Source: Cheilinus undulatus | Lineage: Eukaryota; Chordata; Actinopteri; Labriformes; Labridae | Direction of reading: 5' to 3' | Length of the DNA: 64,000 nucleotides | Assembly: GCF_018320785.1 (NCBI RefSeq) | Contig: NC_054875.1 | Location: 18,106,632-18,170,631 of the forward strand | Part shown: positions 58,101 to 64,000 of the stretch, piece by piece | How the letters are laid out: each line of letters opens with the position of its first letter | Position numbering within the stretch: the first letter of the stretch is position 1 | Made by a program: the position numbers and the translations under genes | The notes under the pieces: model-generated | What the model saw: the letters and a program-made list of their open reading frames with translations, nothing else | Told to the model about the DNA's origin: nothing | Database searches by the model: none

Positions 58101-61100
58101 TTAGCTGTTTCTCCACCAGAGACATGTGGTCCCAAAACCGTTTTTCAAGCTTAAATACAACCTGTTTTTCATTACAACTTGTTTTGCACATGTAGCCACC
58201 TCATGTAATCATCACAGAGCAGTTTTGTTTATTCAAGCAGCAGAAGACAGCTTCAATTTCCAGTTATTCATTTTGCCTTAATAGATGTTGTAGATTCAAT
58301 GAAAAGTTCTGCTCTTTGATGCATGTTGCATTTACAAAACAGGCAAAATGGTAGAACAAACGTGGCACAAAAAAAGTCTTTACCTGCCCTTATCCCAGTC
58401 CAGTAGTGACCCTGATGCTTAAATCCTGCAGTAATGTCAGTTAGCGATTCCACATGCTGTCATCAGTACTGGTTAGTGTCTCTTAGTAGGTGGTGTGGTT
58501 TTCTCTAAAGTCTTTATGGCTCCACCTTTCCATTGTTAATGCTAACAAATGTTGGGCCACACCTTGTGTCTCTTTAAGTAAGCCTGAGTGTTTTGCCTCT
58601 TACATGTCCCAGAGGCAACTGCCTGTTGATCAGTTTGCATGTTCTGTATCAGCTTTCCAGAACAGGAATGTACCTTCTTCACATAATAATTTCTAGTTGA
58701 AACCACATCCTGCCATGACTGGTTTTGTTCACCAGCACCATGTCCTTGTACATTTACTCTGGATTCACAAGGAAAAAGCATTAAGTGTTGAATGCTTGAG
58801 GCCTATAGTTCCGTTTTATACTTTCCTCATTTATAATCCTCTAATTTACAGAAATTACACCCATTTATTGTCATGTTGCTGTTGAATAATAAGGATTCTC
58901 ATCATCCAAACCGAAATATTACACACAGATGTGCTCCTGTGGTTCCACTTAGAATATTTGTTCAAATATGAACTCATAGCTGGTTTAAAGAGATTTGTAA
59001 ATAGAGCACATCTTAAATGATGCTTTTACTGTACTCACTCCCAGGCTGAAGATTAACATCCATGTACTCCTACAGGAAACTGAAGGGCATTTAAATAGGT
59101 GTGATAAGTATTATCCGTTATAGTGTTCCTACAGTTATAGAAGGGCTTCTTGATTATGGTGGAAAAAAGGGTCATGAATATTTTGATTGATATTGTGATC
59201 ACATTTATTAAGCATAATTACCCTGTTGTTTGACAGCATCTAATGTGTGAATTTCAAATAGTTTAATGCATGGATTTTATTGCCTAAGGTATTCTCCAAG
59301 TTATTTTCCATTTTTGGTTCAACTCCTCAAAGCAAAATGACTCCACATAACTGAAGTTATTTTATCTTTTTTCTTAACCGATGGCTGCCTTTCTGTTATC
59401 TTCTTTACTTTTCTCCTTTTTAAAACAGGCTGCAGTACCTGATCATCACTTAAAAATTAAGGAGAACTGTTTTAGTGGAAAGGGCAGAGCACATGTTGTG
59501 CTTTAAAGGAAGGGATGTTGAGCTTCATTTACTTCTTAAGACAAAACCAATGAAGTGATCGCAATATGGAATGCAGCACTGATCCTTTAATCCTGAGTAC
59601 CCCTGCTGTCACGATTGTAAGAAGCTAAGATTGTAAACTAAAATTGGCTCTAAACTAATAATCACTCGGCACTAGTTTGTACTCTGGCGCATCTATTCAG
59701 TCAAAGTCAGACTTTGGATTGTATTCAAGTCATTTCAGTAAACTTGACACCTTTTCTCTCACTTTTTCTTAAACTGTAAGCTTTTGCTATTATAAGGAAT
59801 ACCTAGAGATTTCATAACTTTGAACCTTATTTTAGGATCATTACTTAATAGATTTTACACAACATATATGAATCAATATAGACTTGGCCCTATGGAACTA
59901 CTTTTTTATGTGAAAGGCTTCTACCTGTTGTCATACTCCAGAGTCCAAATGGAGAAACTCCTTAGCAGATCAAAAACTCTCAAGTTGATGTGGGCTCTCA
60001 ACATGCAGTTTATCCTGACAGAGCAACGACAGAGGTCCAGTGGCTGCGGATTTTCACTGTGAACTGCTACTGTGTGGATGGAATGGAGAGTTCTGCAGTG
60101 ACGTCATGTGGTCAAACAACTCCTTTTACACAAACACATTGTTGTTTTCACCCCCCCCCCCACACACACACACACACACACCCACACACAGAAACACACA
60201 TTGTTGTAGTAAAACAGTCAGCTACTTAAGCTACTTGCAAACCCTATGGGTTATCTGGGCCTGGGTGATCAAACACCGCACAGTGAAACAGTCACACACA
60301 TAAATCTTGCATAGGATTCAAGAGCTAAATGGAGTGTAACTGGTTACTCCAGGTGAAGACAGGTCAAAAGAGAAGCTTGTGGAAGCAGGAGAGGCCCATG
60401 TCTTTAATTCTAACTTTTGCTTTGGGTTGACCTCAGTCATTCTGTAGTGTGTTCTGTCCTGTGTATTGGACAATTAAGACAAAGTTGTCTCATCTGTTTT
60501 GACAGGATGTCGGACGGATGAAGTTTGAGCTGTTTGCTGATGTGGTTCCAAAAACAGCTGAGAATTTCAGGTAAGATTATCAACTAAGATGGTCCTTATT
60601 AGTACAAGAAATACAACAGGTATATTTCTTAAGATAAAATCATACTGTTTCTGACTACGCAGAAATGTAACATGTTATTGCATCCTCTTCTACAGGCAGT
60701 TCTGCACAGGAGAGTTCAGGTAAGGTACTGACCACAATCAAGCACACAATGTCTTGAAAACTCTTAATATCCACATCAATTGGCAGTAACCTGATTAATT
60801 TTAAATGATTCAACAAACCTCTTTTTCTTGTATGAAATGTAAAGGTTAGGAGCAACATGACAAACAAAAGAATTACAAGAATTACAATATTTTAAACAGA
60901 TTAAATTTGGATATTGCTGTGGCTGGACTGACAAGCACAACAAAACCTGTACAGAGAAAAACACAAGTTGTCTTTTGATTTACAATGTTAGGATTTATTT
61001 ATTAAACACAGTTGGGGATCTCCGCTGTTGGGGTCACTGGGGCTGATAGACTCTTTTCACAACCTTCAAATATTGACAGAATAAGAGACCATTTAACAGG

Positions 61101-61370
61101 ACCAAAAGCCCTTAATGCAACACTGTTCCTTCTTTGTGCCTCCATATGCAAAGGTAATAGTACTCCATCCTTTATACTAGGCAAATTAAAGAACATGTCT
61201 GCAATAGAACATTCTAATTTAGATGACAGTTGAACACCTGTCAGTCAGTGATAATGTCACATGGTTTTTATTGAAATCAATACTGTTAGCTTAATGTTGT
61301 TCTGTATCAAACTTCTGTCTTTCAGGAAGGATGGTGTCCCTATTGGTTACAAAGGTTGCACATTCCACAG
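50093..61370 (+). CDS. ppih: Peptidyl-prolyl isomerase H (cyclophilin H), exons 1-4, partial
   Basis: Coding exons at 50093-50158, 60506-60570, 60696-60719 and 61326-61370 have consensus borders and join in frame. Exon 1 reads [20 protein letters not shown]. The next exons give [28 protein letters not shown] and [15 protein letters not shown]. This is the N-terminal third of the cyclophilin fold and almost the same as vertebrate PPIH (family length about 177 aa, 75 codons here). The first catalytic-site Arg of cyclophilins lies just at the end of exon 4 (FHR). PPIH isomerises Xaa-Pro bonds and binds the PRPF4/PRPF3 proteins of the U4/U6.U5 tri-snRNP in the nucleus. The remaining exons are right of the window. 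Intron 1 (10.3 kb) holds an antisense receptor gene and several transposons. Confidence 0.95.
50159..50717 (+). other. ppih intron 1, first part
   Basis: No gene or named repeat. The end has a short TA-rich run (50690-50717) next to the Tc1 element. Confidence 0.5.
50718..51948 (+). mobile_element. Tc1-like transposon, dead
   Basis: Ends CACTATATTGCCAAAAATAT and its imperfect complement (ATACTTTTGTCAACATAGTG) are typical of teleost Tc1 elements. TA/TG microsatellite DNA flanks it, so the TA duplication cannot be seen cleanly. Confidence 0.85.
50844..51780 (+). pseudogene. Tc1 transposase pseudogene
   Basis: The paired-type DNA-binding part ([33 protein letters not shown]) and catalytic parts ([47 protein letters not shown]) are all readable, but in several frames. 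A frameshift near 51290 and TGA near 51538 disable it. The full Tc1 protein has about 340 aa. Here about 310 codons remain. Confidence 0.85.
51949..52537 (+). other. ppih intron 1: simple repeats
   Basis: A G-run of about 14 (51963-51976), a (TA)n stretch (52110-52138) and a T-run (52149-52162). No gene seen. Confidence 0.7.
52538..52965. mobile_element. MITE with TAGGGGTGTAA ends
   Basis: Starts TTAGGGGTGTAACGATTCAT and ends TTTACACCCCTA. The inside is full of ATCGAT/ATCGTAT words. A common kind of fish non-autonomous DNA element. The duplication is not clear. Confidence 0.65.
52966..54660 (+). other. ppih intron 1, middle
   Basis: AT-rich, no gene. Short microsatellite-like ATTC repeat at 53059-53075. 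Confidence 0.5.
54661..54785. repeat. Repeat of ACTTGAG/CTCAAGT words
   Basis: Overlapping copies of GACTTGAGAC, CTCAAGACTCAACTC and related words in both orientations. A fragment of an interspersed repeat, family not identified. Confidence 0.5.
54786..55910 (+). other. ppih intron 1, before the antisense receptor gene
   Basis: No gene recognised. It would contain the 3' UTR of the minus-strand receptor near its right end. Confidence 0.5.
55911..56951 (-). CDS. gpr160: GPR160-like G-protein-coupled receptor, antisense inside ppih intron 1
   Basis: A single open exon of about 346 codons with seven hydrophobic segments. I take the start as [13 protein letters not shown] Met four codons upstream (56963) is also possible. 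Landmarks resemble vertebrate GPR160: LLDYCLQ after the third membrane segment where most class A receptors have DRY, a late FWMPY box, and [20 protein letters not shown] in the last segment. GPR160 is an orphan plasma-membrane receptor with a disputed peptide ligand. A splice-acceptor-like site upstream (CTTCACCAG near 57032) suggests a separate non-coding first exon. No disabling change is seen. The GPR160 assignment is from memory of family features and could be wrong at the subfamily level. Confidence 0.7.
   Translation of the reverse strand: MEQWDGENGCHWSKIDKYLLLLILKLGMDASVFYLCCQKLYKFFVNMCSLSIVLFDLLLVFLMATVWLLGTEKSLMSPCFILANASAAYGALPLPMMFLGLLDYCLQDAVLCNQNSFLKPATNAILTLLMWILVVTYTFSPVQNKQMELDNVTQTILVVCKVDGSIVVTYFVVGLFTGIICTMLPFCTLIPFWLKEANRISIAREGQEKKRSDLFTSTTCIFEKGSEKIYLEETNWPRPPLWISLTLGFGLFWMPYLAVSVVCLLLHFGVPAYLTVNILWLECANSFLLGLVFWVKSKTQGPYSHVPENMCTWHVFWHLSKGTQRQTNFVAVLNSSKEKENTFFCV
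57033..60505 (+). other. ppih intron 1, last part
   Basis: No coding exon recognised in 3.4 kb. The receptor gene's promoter and 5' exon should lie somewhere at its left, on the minus strand. Confidence 0.5.
60151..60189. repeat. C-run and (CA)n microsatellite
   Basis: Ten C followed by about 15 CA units with one CCC interruption. Confidence 0.9.
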
Positions 61371-61543
61371 GTAAAAAAGAACAATGGCAGCTTTTTTATT
61401 AGCTCACATTATATTTAGAGCCTCTGCATCTACCCCAGTCACCCCTAGAACAACCTCATCTTACATTAAGACTTTTTTGACTTTGTTTTTTCATCTTCAA
61501 AGATCTAGCAGCAAAATAGCAATGAGAACCAAAATATAAATAA

Positions 61544-61760
61544 ACAGTGCTGTAAAAAAGTATTTGTCCCCTTTCTGAATCCTGATTTTTTTTGCATATT
61601 TACCACACTTAAATGTTTCGGCTCATCAAACCAATTTTAATATCTCGCAAAGACAACCCAAGTATATACAAAATGCAGTTTCTAAATGATGATTTTATTT
61701 ATCAGTGGGAAAAAATGCAAACCTTATCTGCCCTATATGAAAAGTAATTAGTCTGATCTT
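61544..61760. mobile_element. Tc1/mariner-related MITE fragment in ppih intron 4
   Basis: Starts ACAGTGCTGTAAAAAAGTAT and continues with TTTGTCCCC, the terminal sequence of a common fish Tc1-type element. The other end is missing or too diverged. Confidence 0.6.
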
Positions 61761-62019
61761 TGACTTGGCCACTACAAAACCTTCATTTTATTTTGTTTTT
61801 TGGGTCATACGTGAGCTTAACCCTCGACAGCCCTCATACCACTTTATTTCCATTTACTACTTTGGAAAACTGTCACACCGTGGTCTTCCTGCTACACGCT
61901 AACTATTCACAAATGCAAATTTTCAAAAACAAAACCCCACTTTGTTGCCTTTCAGAAAGAAACTGAGTTATATATAAGAAGTATTTCTTCATCCAAAAAC
62001 AAGACAGCTATAAGAACTG

Positions 62020-62279
62020 TAAACATGTGCTATCTATTTAAAGTTTTGCCACTGATTAATTCTGGTTTACCTTTTCCAAAAAGTATTTTCTGACATGTCC
62101 CCCTGGCTTTCTGCTTTAATTTTAATTTCTCTTTATTTTTGTTGTCCTTTACTGTTATTCAATTTAATTTTATTTGCATTTCTTCTTCTTTTGCCAAATC
62201 ATTTCTACTCTCATTTTTTGAAAATTGTATTTGATTGAATGTATTCATATATTGTACATTTCAATTCTAAAATAAAGTT

Positions 62280-62297
<18 letters not shown>
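62020..62297 (+). mobile_element. L1-type 3' UTR tail with poly-A
   Basis: T-rich 3' UTR, AAAATAAAGTT and an A-run (62280-62296), followed by a TA run (62297-62320). No ORF2 sequence is kept. Confidence 0.55.
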
Positions 62298-62318
<21 letters not shown>

Positions 62319-62849
62319 TAGGTTCGACCATTAACTGAAGCTACAGTGGTCTCTAGTGGTGGGAGGTTCATTAAAGAGAGTAAAGACAGGGATTTATAAC
62401 ATACTCAGTTGTTGTTTTTTGGATAATGTTGATATTTATTTTTTTTTTACTAGTAGTTCAAATAAATTTGTTTTGAATACATTTAAATTCAATTCATTTT
62501 TGTATTTTGTTTGCTTTTTAATAAGAGGAGCTGGGTGGTTTACTACAGCCTCATGTAACCCATTGTAAAACAATGAAAAATATGTATTTTAGGTTAATGT
62601 ATAACAGAAGACTGTGTAATTAACCACCAGACTTCTTGAAGTTTATTAAATTAAGTTTCAAAATCATGAAAAATGAGGCTGTAGTATATGCTCTGGAATG
62701 CTGTGAGTATGTTTGCTGAATACATTGAAACCATGCACACTCAAAGGAATTATTATTCTTTTTCAACTCCAAAAATGCACAACCAGAAGGCTCATTCTCT
62801 GCCAGGCCTGCTCATAGCCAGAATCAAATTTGTTTCATGTCAGATGTAT

Positions 62850-63185
62850 ACTTTTGTAAATGGTAAATGGACTTGCTTTTCTAGTCTACTCAAAGTGCTT
62901 TTACAACACATGTCACACCTACCCAGTCAGGGCCTTTTGCTTCATTTCAATCTACATTCATTTGGAGGTTTGGAGGCTATAGAGAATTGATTATCAGTAT
63001 TAGTTATTATCCCCATTCATATGCATCCATACCCATTTACACCCCACTGACAAAGCAGTGGGAGCAATTTGGTGTTAAGTGTCTTGCCCAAGGACAAATT
63101 GACATGGGACTGAAGGAGCTGCGGATCGAACGCACAACCCTATAATTGCAGGACAACTGACTCTACTGAGCATCTTTGTACTACA
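62850..63185. repeat. Teleost interspersed repeat (SINE-like)
   Basis: Contains a string common in fish genomes (CTCAAAGTGCTTTTACAACA, GGAGCAATTTGGTGTTAAGT, GTCTTGCCCAAGGACAAATT) and a tRNA-like B-box word (GGATCGAACG). I recognise the repeat from general experience but cannot name it. Confidence 0.6.
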
Positions 63186-64000
63186 GAGTGTGAATTGAAT
63201 TTGTCATCATGCATATAAACACATGTTCAGGCCCCCTAATGTTTCATTTTTCAAGTGTATGTGTGATGCAAGGATAGATTCCTTTCCTTTGTTTTTATGG
63301 GACATCTAAATTGTTTGCTGCTAAATATACTCTAAAAATCAAGGAAGTGAGGGCTTTTACTGTGACAACAGAAAGAGTATATTGTTGGCCATACTGCTTT
63401 CGTGGCTAGCAGATTGTATGGAGTCACAACTGCTGCTTTGAGAGAGAGATAGACAGCCATAGCCCACTTAATGAGCACATGTTTATAATATACGCCTTAA
63501 GAATATGTATCTGTATCTACCAGTAGAATCACTGCCTGTGTGTGAAGATGCTTTAAATGTGATTAATGAAATTCTGCTCATGATTTTGGCCCAATTTTGG
63601 CAAATAATGAATATGCCCATACTGTATATTCCCATCCATATACTGTACACTAGCATGCAGCCTGAATTGGCCCGACATGGCACAGGGTCTTCTCTCATTT
63701 GTAGTCTGTCAGGTTACTACAAGGAATCAGTGTAATCAAGCTGATTTGGTCTCTGATGCATGCTCATGTGAGGACTTGCTGTTATACTGCAACTATCCAC
63801 AGGGTGGCCACATACTGTATTTCTGGCGCTGTATGTTGTCCATCATTTGGGTTTGGTGCTAATACTATGCTTTATCATGCAGGAAACTGGTGTACTGTCT
63901 TAATTCAGAGACAGGGAAATTGCACTCTCAAAAAGTCTGAAACAGAAAGGTGACACTGAAAATCGCAGCTTTCATCAAAAAGTTTGTATTCATCATGCCA
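63186..64000 (+). other. ppih intron 4 to window end
   Basis: No exon of ppih or other gene recognised. Exon 5 must lie beyond the window, or I missed it. Confidence 0.5.

Noticed and set aside
59820..60303. Overlapping open frames of 80-87 codons in ppih intron 1
   Set aside because: No domain or splice support, and they run into the CA microsatellite.

Overview
The window is vertebrate, almost certainly teleost, genomic DNA. It has spliced genes with GT-AG introns, L1/Tx1-type LINEs, a BEL/Pao and a Ty3/Gypsy LTR element, PIF/Harbinger, hAT and Tc1 transposons, CA/CT/TA microsatellites, and part of the conserved host gene ppih with a GPR160-like receptor inside its first intron. About the first 49.5 kb is a dense transposon nest. 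The last 14 kb is the 5' half of ppih and its introns.

Layout. (1) 1-18,949 is a stack of LINEs. A 5.5-kb minus-strand L1 (224-5679), intact except for one nonsense codon in ORF2, sits inside an older plus-strand L1 remnant with a visible target duplication. A second plus-strand L1 (6389-11239, tail 18796-18935) has an intact ORF1 and a broken ORF2, and is split by a BEL/Pao element (11240-18790) with a 5-bp ATTAT duplication. (2) 18950-22908 is a fossil PIF/Harbinger element with TAA duplications, a MADF-BESS-type gene on one strand and transposase fragments on the other. It carries a 158-bp TTAA-flanked palindrome. (3) 23-24.1 kb holds a minisatellite-like repeat and an L1 tail. (4) 24158-36776 is a large inverted repeat with arms of about 1.65 kb, called element B here. 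A 7.8-kb Ty3/Gypsy element (25535-33355) sits in its left arm, and the right arm preserves the empty target site. (5) 36777-46052, called element A, is a 9.3-kb DNA transposon with inverted repeats of about 340-410 bp.

Element A is the most interesting part of the window. It holds two convergent, multi-exon genes. One gives a continuous 397-residue reading frame with an HTH-like N-terminus and a complete integrase-type D-D-E triad. The other encodes a RING-finger protein. The terminal repeats run up to within 0-10 bases of both start codons, so each gene has its own copy of the same promoter and 5' leader. Two hAT MITEs with clean 8-bp duplications sit in introns of the integrase-like gene without breaking its exons. 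A and B share the terminal motif GACCAAGGTAC and lie end to end, and both carry CTCF-like motifs in mirrored orientation.

(6) 46-49.5 kb contains an AGTGTTA-motif repeat, another foldback element and a deleted L1 remnant. (7) The ppih promoter and exon 1 lie at 49.7-50.16 kb, with exons 2-4 at 60.5-61.4 kb. The gene runs off the right edge. Intron 1 contains a dead Tc1 element, a MITE and the antisense GPR160-like gene (about 55.9-57.0 kb).

All family names come from reading motifs by eye. No database search was possible. Insertion order is inferred from nesting and target duplications.
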